This document shows, in pieces, positions 23,026 to 33,745 of a stretch of 64,000 nt of DNA. The stretch comes from Microcebus murinus (lineage: Eukaryota > Chordata > Mammalia > Primates > Cheirogaleidae). The stretch covers positions 17,699,501-17,763,500 of the forward strand of contig NC_134108.1 in NCBI RefSeq assembly GCF_040939455.1, in the 5' to 3' direction. Position 1 is the stretch's first letter, and the number at the start of each line of letters is the position of its first letter. Below the pieces are notes generated by a model. The model had not been told where the DNA came from. It saw nothing but the letters and a program-made list of their open reading frames with translations, and did no database searches. The position numbers and the translations under genes were made by a program.

Positions 23026-24453
23026 CTAGGGATGGGCAAGAGACAACACAGCAACCAAGGCAGTAAGTGAAATTTAAAAATAGAAAAGTCAATAGAGCCA
23101 TTAGAATTTAGAACCAACTATAACCAAGGCAAAACACGTATACGAGCACTTACTGCATAAAAAAAAAGTGAAATCTACATTAACAAAGTTATTCACATAG
23201 AACCTGAAAACACAAAAATCCATCCCAGTGGCACACTTTAATTTCTCTTTTTCAATAATACTAGTACTCCAAAGAAGAAAATTTCTTTTTTACATTCTAT
23301 CCTATTACAACTGACGCCAAATGACTAAAGTTTGCAGTGGTTCAAAATTCTGTAAATCAATTAAAAAATGCAATTCATGCTTTATTTCGGGAGTAATGGC
23401 TTCACCATTATTTTATTTGGATGCTAAATGCAAAAACTTCTAAGAAAAAGCTGCCATATAATTACTTTAGTCAAGGATTCAGTAGAGCAATTATCAAACC
23501 TCTATTCCCAACATTTTGCACTTGTAACAGAATGAAAACGAGTACAACATATAGTTTTGCAGTTTACTACTGGGGCCATAATCATTTTAGGGCATCAGAT
23601 CAAAAAAAATATATTTGCACGCTTTTAAGAAACTGACATACAAACACATGGCTATTTATAAGGAAGGTATGCATTAATACCAAGACAAGTTTGTATTTCT
23701 CAATGAGCAGCTGGTGAATTAATTCGCTGCATCATTCTTTCTGAATTACAGAACACTATGCAATTACTGTGTCATTAATAGGAAAAAATCTCAGTACTAA
23801 CTTTTTGACCAAATACAATGATAAAAAGAACCCTGAGACTGCATATTGTAAGCCACTCATGACACATTTTTAAGGGAAAAGTGATGAGCAAAGATCTGGT
23901 AGAACAGGTTTGGCTTTTAGATAAACAATATTCATTAGACACTGTTTCCAAAGGAAACTTCAAAGTTGGTAAATTACATTAAAATGCTTGAATATAAAAG
24001 CTTCCAGATCATTGCTGGTAATGTCAGAGTACGAATTAAAGGTCGGATATTACGTTTGAAGCAACCTTGAAGTGATTGCTGCATGTGGAAAGGGAAGAAA
24101 GAAAAATCAAGGGACAAGAGTAAGATATAAATCTCCAAAATAACCCATCAAAGAAGCGTTCGCTAGAGGAGGAGCGAGCCCTTTACAGCTATAGATTATT
24201 GTTGGCGCTCTCTTCCCCTGCACTCCCCAGCAAGCCCGAGTTGCCCCTTAAAAAGACCCCCATTTTTCAATGACGGCGACGCGGGACTGTGCGCTGTGTT
24301 CACCTTGCAGAGCTGAAAGTGCTCGGACTGGAGCGTTTCCTGGATCTCCGGCTCACGGTTCCCAGTCGGCTGCTGCTGCTGCTGCTGCTGCGAGGTCGAG
24401 GACGAGCCGGCGGTCAGGCCGTCCAGCACCTTCCTGATGTTGAATTTCCTCAT
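22928..24453 (-). CDS. STXBP5: STXBP5 (tomosyn-1), 5' part: coding exons 1 and 2
   Basis: Tomosyn-1 is a cytosolic syntaxin-binding protein with N-terminal WD40 propellers and a C-terminal R-SNARE-like domain; it competes with VAMP/synaptobrevin for syntaxin-SNAP25 and restrains vesicle priming and exocytosis. Only the first two coding exons lie here, read on the minus strand: 24453-24304, then 23025-22928. Joined, they give about 82 residues beginning [16 protein letters not shown], a seven-Gln tract, then the start of the first propeller ([17 protein letters not shown]... GTQTGALRL). This matches the known N-terminus of the family; the paralogue STXBP5L begins differently as far as I recall. 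Exon 1 ends in phase 0, exon 2 in phase 2. The remaining exons, including the whole SNARE motif, lie beyond the left edge; I searched for the following residues (FGRPGVECYC) on the minus strand and did not find them. Confidence 0.95.
23026..24303 (-). other. STXBP5: STXBP5 intron 1 (phase 0)
   Basis: 1278 bp between GTGAAC and CCCTAG. The exon 1-proximal 150 bp are still GC-rich; the remainder is AT-rich single-copy DNA. I recognise no repeat or coding segment; short open frames at 23421-23636 and 23775-23963 have no family resemblance. Confidence 0.85.
24304..24453 (-). CDS. STXBP5: STXBP5 coding exon 1
   Basis: 150 nt, 50 codons, ATG at 24453-24451 in a good Kozak context (GAGACCATGA, A at -3). 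Residues 1-16 are basic/hydrophobic, residues 17-21 Ser/Thr-rich, 22-28 are seven Gln encoded by uninterrupted CAG codons, then [19 protein letters not shown]. The donor is AAG|GTGAAC at 24304/24303, a normal U2-type site, and reading through it gives unrelated sequence. Upstream of the ATG the same frame stays open to a TGA at 24801-24799 without another ATG, so 24451-24453 is the only AUG start supported. Confidence 0.95.
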
Positions 24454-25297
24454 GGTCTCGGCGGGGCTCCCCCGCAGCCCGGGAACTGAGGCGCAGGGGG
24501 TCCCCGGGCGGGGGAGACGAGCCGGGGCCGAGGGCAGCTTCGACCGAGGACACGGAGGAGTGGGAGTGTGAGGGGAAGGTGGCAGCTGAGGGGGAAGCAA
24601 AAGATAATCCGAACAGGAAATGCTGCGACGACGAGAGAGCGGCGGCCACACGAACACCGGGCGGCGACCCCTCTTCCTCTGAGGCCGCCGCTGCTCGCCG
24701 CGGCTGCTGTGGCGCCGCTTCAGCCGCCGCCGCCTCCTCGCTCCACGGCCCGGCGGCAGCAGCAGTGGCGGCGGCGCCCGAGCCGGCTCAGCCCAGCCTC
24801 ACCTGGCCGCCGGCGGGCTCTGCGCCGCGCCGCCGCCCCGGCTCGCCCCCGCCGCCGCCGCCGCGTCCATGGCCCGCGGCCCCGCCGCTGGTCTCCCGCC
24901 CCGACCCCGCAGTCCCGCGGCGCGTCCTCCCGCTCCCGCTCCTGCTCCTCCCGGGGACTGCCGGCTCTGCCTCCGCGGCCGCCGCTGGGCCTCCCCGCCG
25001 CTCAGCGCCGCTGCCCGCCCGGCATCGCACGCAGGGCGCCCGGGGTGGGTCCCGCGCTCTCCGCCTCGCTCCGCCGCCGCCGCACCAGCCCGCCCTCGCT
25101 CCTTCAGAGCCCTGGCTGCCTTCCTCAGGCGCCGCGGTGGCCGCCGGCTCTCCCCGCCCAGCCGCTCCCCCTCGCCTGACAGGGCGCCTCGGCACACGGC
25201 ACCAACGCCCGCCCCGAGCAGCGGCGGCAGCCGCGGGTACAGCGCCGGCCGCGGCGGTGGCGGCAGCTGGGCCTCCGCGGAGCAGGGCTGCGGGGCG

Positions 25298-25308
25298 TGC
25301 GCATGCGC
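25298..25308. promoter_or_regulatory. Perfect NRF1 palindrome
   Basis: TGCGCATGCGC, the full NRF1 (nuclear respiratory factor 1) site, about 845 bp upstream of the STXBP5 ATG at the outer side of the CpG island. Such sites usually lie close to transcription starts of CpG-island promoters, so one start may be nearby. Confidence 0.7.
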
Positions 25309-25849
25309 GCCGCTGTCTCTCCCCCCGCCGCCGGCCCCCAGCCCCCCAGCGCCCGAGCCGGAGCGAAGCTGGGGCTTAATTTATCCTCTGCGAAAATCCC
25401 AGACGCTGGCTAAATTTCTCCCACCCCAATCGCACTGCCCGAGTATGCAGCTGCTTCTCCTGCAGCTGGCATAGTAAAAATGTTGACGACTAACAAGCAG
25501 CAGGAACCCTTTATTGCAAATTCGGTCATTACAGCCGGGGTTTATGCTGTCGCCCGCGAAGCACTGGCGAAAGCATAAACACGCTCCGGGCCGCTGGCTG
25601 CAATGTTACCGTTGTTGCTTTATTGATGGGCTTTGTTTCGGATTGATTTGGGTTTGTGTTTTGAAAAAGAGCGTCCAGGCAACAATGCCAGTGGCAAGAG
25701 GATGACTGACTGAGGAGGGCACTAGGAAAGGAGAGAAACCTAGACGGGAACAGCGGATTCTCTCCTGGAGCTTTCGTGTTGGTGGCATGGGTCTGGCCGA
25801 GGCAGGTAGCTGCTGGAATGGAAGAGGCTGCCCAAAGGGACCGCTCCAG

Positions 25850-26200
25850 CGCTGGGTGTCTGCCCTGGCCAGTGACACACCACCCCAGTCCCGTCGGCGC
25901 GCGGGGGTGAGTGGGGACTGGGGCGAGGTCGCGGGGCGCAGTGAACGCCGCGCTGCCACTCGTTTTCAGAACCCTGAATCCGCCCTGACGCCGATGATCC
26001 GCTCAGTAATCCCCGGTGGCTTCTCCACTGTCGAGAGGGTGGGATGAAGTTTTTGCTCAGACCTTTCCGCCGCTCACTGGCCCAGTCTCGCGGGGATGCT
26101 CGGGCACAAAGGTCCGGCTCGAGTTTGAAAAGGTGGAGGGAGATTCAGGTGGGGGTGCGGGGAACCCTGCCGAGAGCGCGCTCCCCCGGCCAGGTGGGTG
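25850..26200 (+). promoter_or_regulatory. GC-rich stretch with good plus-strand splice donors
   Basis: Two strong donor-like sequences point away from STXBP5: GGGG|GTGAGT with the exon side ending at 25906 and CCAG|GTGGGT ending at 26193. They would suit a first exon of a divergent plus-strand transcript. Donor-like strings are common in GC-rich DNA, so this is only a candidate. Open frames here (for example 26198-26566) show no protein family features. Confidence 0.3.
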
Positions 26201-26418
26201 GGAAGCAGAGGAGCGTGGTCAGGAGGAGCGGGAGATGGGAAGGACGCGGGGCGGGAGGGAAGCGACAAAGACCAATTTCAACTCGGGGTGGGGGCGGGGA
26301 GGACAATCTCCGGGTTGCTGATTCCCCACCCACTCTGGTCCTGCGAAAAACCACAGAAGAACTACAAAGGGTTTTTTAGTTCCAAACCGAAATCAAAAGC
26401 ACCCGCCCTCCTCTTTGT

Positions 26419-26596
26419 GATTGGCAGCCTCCTGCCCCTCCGGAGAAATTCTCGTCGCAGTATTGGTTGTTGTCACCAGCCTTCAAAGGACAGTCGGCAA
26501 ACCGACGACGCCCCGGGCTCCTGGGTTTCGGGAAATGTAGTTCACCAGGCCGCTTCCGCATGCTAGGACGACGTCTCATCCTTGGACCTTATAAAA
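26419..26596 (+). promoter_or_regulatory. Candidate second promoter: CCAAT x2, CRE half, ZNF143-type, ETS and TATA-like sites
   Basis: Within 180 bp: ATTGG (inverted CCAAT) at 26420-26424 and 26462-26466; CGGGAAATGTAGT at 26529-26541, whose complement fits the conserved motif ACTAYRNNNCCCR linked to ZNF143; an ETS-like CTTCCG at 26553-26558; GACGTC at 26570-26575; and TATAAAA at 26590-26596 on the plus strand. The cluster lies about 2 kb upstream of the STXBP5 ATG. It could drive the divergent transcript known in human as STXBP5-AS1, or be a distal STXBP5 promoter. Confidence 0.45.
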
Positions 26597-26739
26597 TTTT
26601 GTTCTGCGGTTTACAATTTATTGAATTAGGAAGTGAATTCGCTGGGTGCAACGAACAATAAAACGGATTTGAGGACCTCATTAGGCTATTCCCAGGTGGC
26701 TCTGAACTCTTTCTTTAAGAATTTAGTTCTCTGAAACAC

Positions 26740-27040
26740 ATTTTGTTGAGTGTCAGGCGTTGTGCTAGGTACTGAAGACACAAAAGTGCAATTCTTGCTT
26801 TCAACCAGCTAGCCACAGTCTAACCAGGACGACCTTAATGTAAATAAGTAGTCGTAAAACAACGTGATGAGTTCAGTGATGGAATAATGTTAGGAAGAAG
26901 ACTGCAGACAGCCACTTAACTGGCCAGGGAAGGCCTGGAAATGGTGACACACCGTAGACCCGAGCCTGATGAATCGGAGTTGACCAACTGAACAGGAGGT
27001 GGAAGTGCTTTGGGAGGCAGTGGGGAGGGGATTGTCAGGC
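26740..27040 (-). mobile_element. L2 fragment, antisense
   Basis: GTGTCAGGCGTTGTGCTAGGTACTGAAGACA, then AGTCTAACC...GGCCAGGGAAGGCCTGG is the complement of the L2 3' end. Confidence 0.6.
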
Positions 27041-27224
27041 TTACCTGGATAGCTTTTGAAAAATATAAATGACTCCATGGGGAAAATTACAAAACAGAGA
27101 GATCACATTCCCACAGGATTTTATGGTGTGCCTTTACATCTAGGTTTAAAATAAATCCATTTAATAATTTGCTATCATTGAATTATGAAACTTTTTGGAG
27201 AAAGGACAACTTCTTGTTGAGAGG

Positions 27225-27420
27225 CCTTGTGGCATAGTGGAAAAATCCTCGGCTTTACTGTCTGCCAGACACGAATATCAATACAGGCCCTGGTAACATA
27301 TCAAACCTTGGGTAAAACTCCTTAATTTTCCTAAGGGTCAGATTCCTCATGTGTAAAATGAGATTAATACTACCCTCTCCCAGGGTTTTATGAGGATAAA
27401 TTGGAAGGGGAAGAAAGGAA
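27225..27420 (+). mobile_element. MIR SINE
   Basis: GTGGCATAGTGGAAAAATCC start, then CTTGGGTAAAACTCCTTAAT, TTCCTCATGTGTAAAATGAG and GTTTTATGAGGATAAATTG: a nearly complete MIR with tRNA-like head and core. Confidence 0.8.
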
Positions 27421-28003
27421 TGTGAATAGTTTGTACTTCATTACTTATAATAGCACTCTGTAGATACTCAAAAACATCAGTTTCCTATTCTACTATTAGT
27501 GTCCTTGAAGTAAAAGAAATTTCAAAAGGCCATCAGTTTAAGCAAATTCCCTAATTTTGACTTGAATTATTTTGACTTCCATACTTTTTCTCTCCCCTCA
27601 GATTATGACCTCATTCTGGCATTCTCAAAACTTCAATACTGGGAGGACACCTGGAATTTCAGATGAATGTAGGTTAGCTTTATGAACTTGCAGTCCATCC
27701 TCCCTAACCTCATAGACACTGGGACATTTCCAGAAATTCATTCAGTCAAAAACACCAATGTCCCAAAATAACTGCCTTTATATAGCAAAGATAAATTAAT
27801 GGACCTTCAAACTCATGGTATTTCTTGTAAGTCAATTGCAATTGATTAATTCACTTTTAAAATTAGAACTGAAAACTTAAGAATTTAATTAAAAATTGAA
27901 ATTTTTAAGTTTAGAACAAAATGAATAAAAAATTAATTTGTATTATTTATTTTAAAATGTAGCACAAAGCACAGAATTTTACCCAGAACGATCTCTCAGG
28001 AAA
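27421..28003. other. Unassigned AT-rich sequence
   Basis: Nothing recognised. Confidence 0.4.
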
Positions 28004-28308
28004 GTTTTGTTTTGTTTTGTTACTTTGAGATAGAGTCTTGCTCTGTCACCCAGTCTAGAGTGCAACGGCACCATCATAGCTCACAGCAACTCCAAACTCT
28101 TGGGCACAGCAATCTTCCTGCTTCAGCTTCACAAGTAGCTGGGACTCTACAGGTGGATGCCATTGCATCCAGCTAATTTTTCTATTTTTTTGTAGAGATG
28201 GTGTCTCACTCTTGCTCAGGCTGGTGTTGAACACTTGGCCTCAAGGGATCCTCCTGCCTTGGCCTCCCAAAGTACTAGGATTACAGGTGTGAGCCACCGC
28301 ATCCGGCC
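28004..28308 (-). mobile_element. Alu, antisense, older type
   Basis: Begins with a T-rich tail (TTTTGTTTTGTTTTGTTAC) and GAGATAGAGTCTTGCTCTGTC, ends GTGAGCCACCGCATCCGGCC. Many substitutions. Confidence 0.9.
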
Positions 28309-28859
28309 TGTTTTGTTTCATTTTAATAAATGAATAAGTGTGTTGATTTCAAGCAATTCAGTTGCTTTTTGCATTTGGATTGATTTTGGGCAAGTGACCT
28401 TGTCCCAAATGAAATTCTTTCTTACCTGCTTATTGAAGAATGAACCAGGACATGATGATATAACAGCATACCACTGAAAAATTATATATATGAATATACA
28501 CACACACACATATAACATTTAGCTGAGTCAGGGTAGCACCAAACAACAATTAATACAATGAAAATTAAAAGATACGTTTATAAAAAGGGACACCACATAC
28601 AGAAAAAGAAAGGTAGCCCACTAAATTGTCAGGCATGGAAGGTTAAAGGCTAAGAATTCATAACATTTCTGAATCTGCCAGTCCTTATTATCTAGTTTAA
28701 ATGTTAGAGACTAATGAAGGCTCTGGTACTGGTCTCATAGGGGCAGCTGGATGCTGCTTGAGATAAAGACAGTAGAAAACTGAAAATCAATATTTTAATT
28801 AGAAGTTATTTATTGGTGAAAATCTTTGGAAGGTAGACCAAGTGCACCTCACCTGCTAG
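28309..28859. other. Unassigned sequence
   Basis: Unique DNA apart from a short TA/CA run at 28484-28515. Confidence 0.4.
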
Positions 28860-29340
28860 CATTCATCTTCATTTCAGCTTATTGAGTCCCAAAGGATGTG
28901 TGCATGACGATAATTGATTCACTACACCATTTAGGGGAATATTGAATTTAAATTATTCGTAAATTGCAGCAGCGATGTTAATTAGCTGGTTTGCCTTGTT
29001 CAAGCCCCTTTTTCTGAATGGGTTCCCAAGCCCCTGCTAAATGATGGGTCTGGGCAGGTCGAGCACACCAAGTGTAATTCTAAGGGAATTGCCAGGCCAC
29101 ATTTTTTTTAATTACACACTGCTCACCACACAAAGTAGTGCCCTTTTCTGGAAAATAGGTCAGTAACTAAGTGCTAGCATACAAACAGAAACCTGACCAC
29201 TTTTTCCCCTCAGAGTCACCTGACAGGGCGCCCAGTGAGACGGTGTTAATTGAGGCTGACTAATGCGTCAGGGCCTTCCATCTGAGGCTCTGGGGCCTGG
29301 CACAGAGCTGTGTCACCTCTCTTAGCCACCTGACTGTAGA
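28860..29340. promoter_or_regulatory. Candidate conserved noncoding element
   Basis: Repeat-free block with balanced composition and many homeodomain/bZIP-type words: ATAATTGATT, GTTAATTAGCTGG, GTTAATTGAGG and TGACTAATGCGTCA. It has no open frame of note. The enhancer call is inference from appearance only. Confidence 0.3.
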
Positions 29341-30014
29341 ACATTTAGATGCTAACACTTTTCTTTCTAGTCAACCCTAAGGAAATCAAGAAGGATCAAA
29401 ACAAGAACTTTAACGTAAGGGGAGTGGAAGCAATCCTCTCTCTAAGGATCCATCAGAGCCAAGAAAATAGTAATAACAACAAAAACATGCCATGTAGCAG
29501 ACACTAACGAACTCTCAAAAGTTTCATACAGAAGGTGGGAAAGCATAGCCTCCATTCATGGGATGAAGTTCCTCAAAACAGGACCAGGCAGCTAGCTTTC
29601 AACTCAGAATGGATTCTTTGACTGTGTTTTTGGCAAACACTACACACTTTGTCCAAAGACAATGTGCCTGCAGACCTAAAATTCGAATATCGGCTTCCCC
29701 TCTCCAGGTCAGACATCTTCCACTTTGGGGTAAATTTCCAGCCCCCTGCCTACCCTATGCCCTCATGTCAGCCTCTCCTTTTATTCCATCCTATTAATCT
29801 ATTTTCATACTTTCCTAGTCCCAGTTCTACCTTCAGTGGCCACCATACTGGTTCTATGACCAATGACACAAACTAAGTTCCTTTGGGCATGCAATGTTTA
29901 ATACAAAATCTCAATTAAATAACCTACTAACATGTTAGTAAACCAAAATGTTAGCAAAATGAATGTGAAAGATATTGACTACACCCCCAATAAAGCTGGG
30001 TCTTTTTATTCTCA
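29341..30014. other. Unassigned sequence
   Basis: Open frames at 29609-29797 and 29649-29876 show no family features; no repeat recognised. Confidence 0.4.
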
Positions 30015-30056
30015 GCACATACATACACATACACACACATGCTCACACACACACAT

Positions 30057-30092
<36 letters not shown>
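30015..30092 (+). repeat. CA microsatellite
   Basis: Imperfect CACATA/CACACA start, then about 16 perfect CA units. Open frames crossing it (both strands) are artefacts. Confidence 0.95.
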
Positions 30093-30094
<2 letters not shown>

Positions 30095-32075
30095 GGCTCC
30101 CACAGCCTTAGAAAACAATTTAGATATTTTCTGAATGTTTTCAAAGTCACTTTTGAAAGAAGCTAAAACACTTAGTGTAGGAAAATATCCTGGAATTCTC
30201 TTCACCCTTATCAACTCCCCACCCGATTCTACCTCAACTTGTGGCAGTTTTTCAAATAGCCCCTGTCCCTTTGCCCTCAAAAAGCCCAGCCATCGATGGA
30301 TGGCACACTCACTCTCTCCGAATTCCCCCTCCTCTCAACTCCTAGATTTTTCTGCTCTACATGCTTTCTTATGTAGTCCCATCTACTCCCTTCTTTCTGA
30401 TACTCAGTTAATAGCCTCAGCTAATCAGAAAGGGAGAAAAAGGTGAATTGCCCAGAAGCACAAAGAATACTCTTCACAAGGGAGAGACAAAGAATGTGAC
30501 TACTTACATGTTAGTACTTTGGTTCCAGTTTCTTCCTGGCCCTTAAATGCATCCAGAGAGAAAATAATCATGATGTCAGGGTCACAAAATGACTTAAGTC
30601 TATAAAGCAAGGAAGAAACAGAAGAGTACAGAACTGGTACAATTTCCAGTGGACCAAGTATAGCGGATGAAGAATCTGAATCCTAGTGTTTACGTTTATA
30701 TTCTAGCAGGTGATCATTAGTGTTCCTTTGCACAAACATTTGCTGTGTACCTACTGTGGGGCAGGTACTTTGTGGGATGTTGTGGTGAATACAGACATGA
30801 TCCAACTTGCTCGTGGCACTCGATAAGATGGCAATATAGTGGCAAGGAAGCAAAATCTCTAAAAGGAAGGACAAATCCAATTTATAAAACACCTTTTAAT
30901 TCTCCTGAGGATTATGACTGTGTGTCATTTCACTCTCTGTATAGTAACACTCTCCTGAAGGGTGTGTCCTTATCATCACAGCACTTTGTCCAAGAGGATG
31001 ACCCTCTGTGGGGTTGGGAGATGGGAAGGATGGAGGCAGGGAGCTGGGATCACTCAATTTCCTGTTATTCATCCAAAAACTCCAACTACTCCCACTGTGT
31101 TTCATCCAGACCAGCATGACCCAAATATTTCTACCAAGACTTAATCTTGTTCAACAGGCCCCAAATACAACTTCCCTTCCTTGGTTTCCTCATAACTGTA
31201 ATGAGGGTGTAACCTCAAGGTGTGGCTTCATAATTGGGGTAAGTGGAGGTTTTCATATTTGCGTACAAATTAGGATGAGTTCCTATTTTCCTTTCAGCAT
31301 GGAGTGCTGAGCCTCTTTGGAATTTTGTAGTGATAAAATGAGCAATGATCCCTTCAGCCCAGGCCTGTAGGAAGAAAAAGAGGAACAATATCAGGCTTTT
31401 CTGTGCTCCACATTATTCTTTAGCAGTTGGGAATGACTGCACATTTGAGAAGCCAGTTGAAACAAAGTCGTTTGAGACTACCAGTCAACCAAAAAACTTT
31501 TGCTTAGGGCCAATAGATTTGTGCAGGTAAAGGCAATAGTATAGAGATTTTAGTGACACTGTGGCTCACATCTATTGATGAATAACATTCTCTGTTCCTG
31601 TGCTATTTCATATGATTCATATTTAGTTTTCAGTCATGAAGCTTCTTTCCTCTAATTTAATACAGGGGCTTTTTCAGTGTCCTATAAAAGCATCCAAACT
31701 TAGTAACCTGTAGTTTGCCTAAAATGCAGTCCATGCCATTTATGCATAAATTCCTCAGAAGTGGCTGTCTTTTATTCTGCTCTTAAACTAGAAATGTTTT
31801 GCTTATTCATGATGAGGGAGTTTGTTAAATTCAGGAAATGGAGGAGGAAGTTTCATGAGAGCATTATCATAGTCCACCAGTCTAGTGGTTTTCTGATAGA
31901 GGCATCTCACCGCAGTTGAAATGTAGAGGAGAGGTACTCACCTGGTGACAATCTTGGTGTCAATGTGCAATGTATTTGGGTAATTCTACTGTTGCTTTAA
32001 CTGTTCAAATATATTCAGCTGATGCTCACTCTTTTGTATTTCTATTTCTTATGTCATAGCATAACAGTGACAGCT
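30093..32075. other. Unassigned, with an antisense L2 remnant
   Basis: About 30735-30830 (TGCTGTGTACCTACTGTGGGGCAGGTACT) resembles the complement of an L2 3' end. The rest is unique, with no recognisable gene; open frames at 30135-30446 and 30745-31310 look like chance. Confidence 0.45.
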
Positions 32076-32079
32076 CCGA

Positions 32080-32275
32080 CCACTAAGGCAGGCATACCTA
32101 GATCCTGTCACTAGCTAAGTAGAGTCAGACAAGTCACTTAACATTTAAGTTTTCATTTCTTCATGTGTAAAATGGGGATACACATGCCTCCCTATGGAGA
32201 GTGGTGTAAGATTAGAGACATAGTATAAAGTTGCTGGCACAAAAATTGTCCCATGTATTGAAATTAAATGGTAGC
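32080..32275 (+). mobile_element. MIR SINE
   Basis: CAGACAAGTCACTTAACATT, TTCTTCATGTGTAAAATGGG and GTATAAAGTTGCTGGCAC are the MIR core and tail. Confidence 0.75.
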
Positions 32276-32289
32276 TAATAAAATCATTC

Positions 32290-33620
32290 TCTTCAATGTC
32301 TACAGACATGCTCCAGGTGACTTATTCTGTTCTCATGACTTAAATATCTAAACATTGATGACTCCTAAATTTCAATGTCCATTTCAAACCACTCCCCTGA
32401 ACTCCAGATTTTATTCATACAAACCTTTAATTTGTGTAAGAGGCTTATATCCAAAAGGTATCTAAAATTGAATGTCCAAACTCAGGTCTTCACTTTCAAC
32501 TGCAAGCTTTCTATACTTTACACTTCCCACAGTCTTCCTTGTGTCTGTTAATGATGATTCTAGCCTCTCAGATGTTCAGGCCCATACCAGTAAACATTAA
32601 TCACCTGCCCCACCTTCCCCCCATCACACACATATTCCTCTATTTTATGTCCATTGCCAAATCCTATCAGTTCTATCTTTACACTATATCCAGAATTTAA
32701 CAAATTCTCACATCTCCATCTTCATGCCTTAGTCCAAGCTAGAATCATTTTTCATGTGATCTGGATTATTGCATATATACAAAACTAACCTCTTCTCATC
32801 TATTCTAAACAAAGTGTTCAATTTAAAATGGAAGTCAGATTGTGTCAGTCCTGAACTCAACATCCTCCAGTGCTTTCTTATCTCCATCTAAGATCAAAGT
32901 TCTCTACAAGGGCCTGTGAAGGGCCTACCATTCTAGGCCCCACTTTCTGTCTGTCCTTATCTCCTCTCACTCACCCAACATAGCCACACTTGGTTTCTTG
33001 TTATTCCTTGAACACAGCAAGCACCCCTGAGTCTCGGGTCTTTGCATTTGTTGACTCTACATAAACCAGGGGTCAGCAAACTCTTTCTTTAATGGATCAA
33101 ATAGTAAAGAGTTTCAGTTTTGTGTGCCCCATTAGGCTTAAGTTGCAACTACGCAACAGTGCCTGTGTAACACAAAGACACCCACAGATAATAAGTAAAC
33201 AACTGATCATGGCCATGTTCCAGTAAAACTTTATTCACAAGAACAGGCAGTGGATTGAATTTAACCACTCCCTGGCCTATACTTCTCTTCCCCTAGATAG
33301 TTGCATGACCCATTCCTACATTTTCTTTTCACTGCCCAATTGTCACAAATTGATGTGACAAGGTGGCATTGATATTAACTCATCAAGGTAGCCTTCCTTG
33401 ACTTTTTCCCATACAATAGGTGTAATTTCACCTCCTCTACCCAACACGCACACACAGATACCTCTCATCTCCACCCCAATCCTGCTACCTTGCCTTAGAC
33501 TTCTCCTTAGCACTAACCACTACCTGAGGCACAATACATTTGTAGGTAAGGAACTTTATTTTCTGTGTCCTGGAGGCATATGACAGTTCATTGAGGCAGA
33601 ATGAATCAATAGACTCTGGG
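32290..33620 (+). mobile_element. L2 LINE, interrupted by a hAT element
   Basis: Ordered L2 blocks in sense: TGCTCCAGGTGACTTATTCTG, ACTCCTAAATTTCAATGTCC, GGAAGTCAGATTGTGTCAGTCC, CATCCTCCAGTGCTTTCTTA, GGGCCTACCATTCTAGGCCCC, then after the interruption AAGGTAGCCTTCCTTGAC. About 1.3 kb of old L2. Confidence 0.75.
33065..33285 (+). mobile_element. hAT-Charlie-type element in L2
   Basis: Starts CCAGGGGTCAGCAAACTCTTT, continues AAATAGTAAAGAGTTTCAG and GTTGCAACTACGCAAC, and carries CCAGTAAAACTTTATTCACA near the end. Best-preserved of three copies of this family here. Confidence 0.75.
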
Positions 33621-33639
33621 CTAGAGGCAAGAGTTCCTT

Positions 33640-33745
33640 CTGGCTTCAGAATAAGCCAACACAAACCCTTAGCTTGTCGCTTAGTCCCTCTGTTTACAAA
33701 AGTCTCTTTGAAAAATGGGGATAAGTAAGACATGCTGTAAAGATC
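33640..33745 (+). mobile_element. MIR fragment
   Basis: GTCGCTTAGTCCCTCTGTTT then TTTGAAAAATGGGGATAAGT: diverged MIR core. Confidence 0.5.

Larger units (their letters stand above)
24200..26310. promoter_or_regulatory. STXBP5: CpG island spanning STXBP5 exon 1 and upstream
   Basis: Very high GC and dense CpG from about 24.2 to 25.4 kb, with CCG/GCC runs near 24840-24870 and several GC boxes (CCCGCCCC near 25208). A second, less dense GC-rich stretch runs from 25.85 to 26.3 kb. It covers the STXBP5 start codon and presumed 5' UTR (24454 upward on the minus strand). The exact transcription start cannot be read from the sequence. No TATA box stands upstream of the ATG within the island, as expected for a dispersed CpG promoter. 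Confidence 0.85.

Noticed and set aside
24568..25474. Long overlapping open frames on both strands (up to 266 codons)
   Set aside because: All are Pro/Ala/Arg-rich translations of the CpG island in several frames at once, with no domain or splice support; they are products of GC-rich composition.
26016..26566. Plus-strand frames of 101-122 codons upstream of STXBP5
   Set aside because: Gly/Arg-rich chance frames in GC-rich DNA; a noncoding divergent transcript is more plausible.
29951..30280. 109-codon minus-strand frame with Val/Cys repeats
   Set aside because: The repeated part is the CA microsatellite read as GTGTGT; no flanking coding signal.
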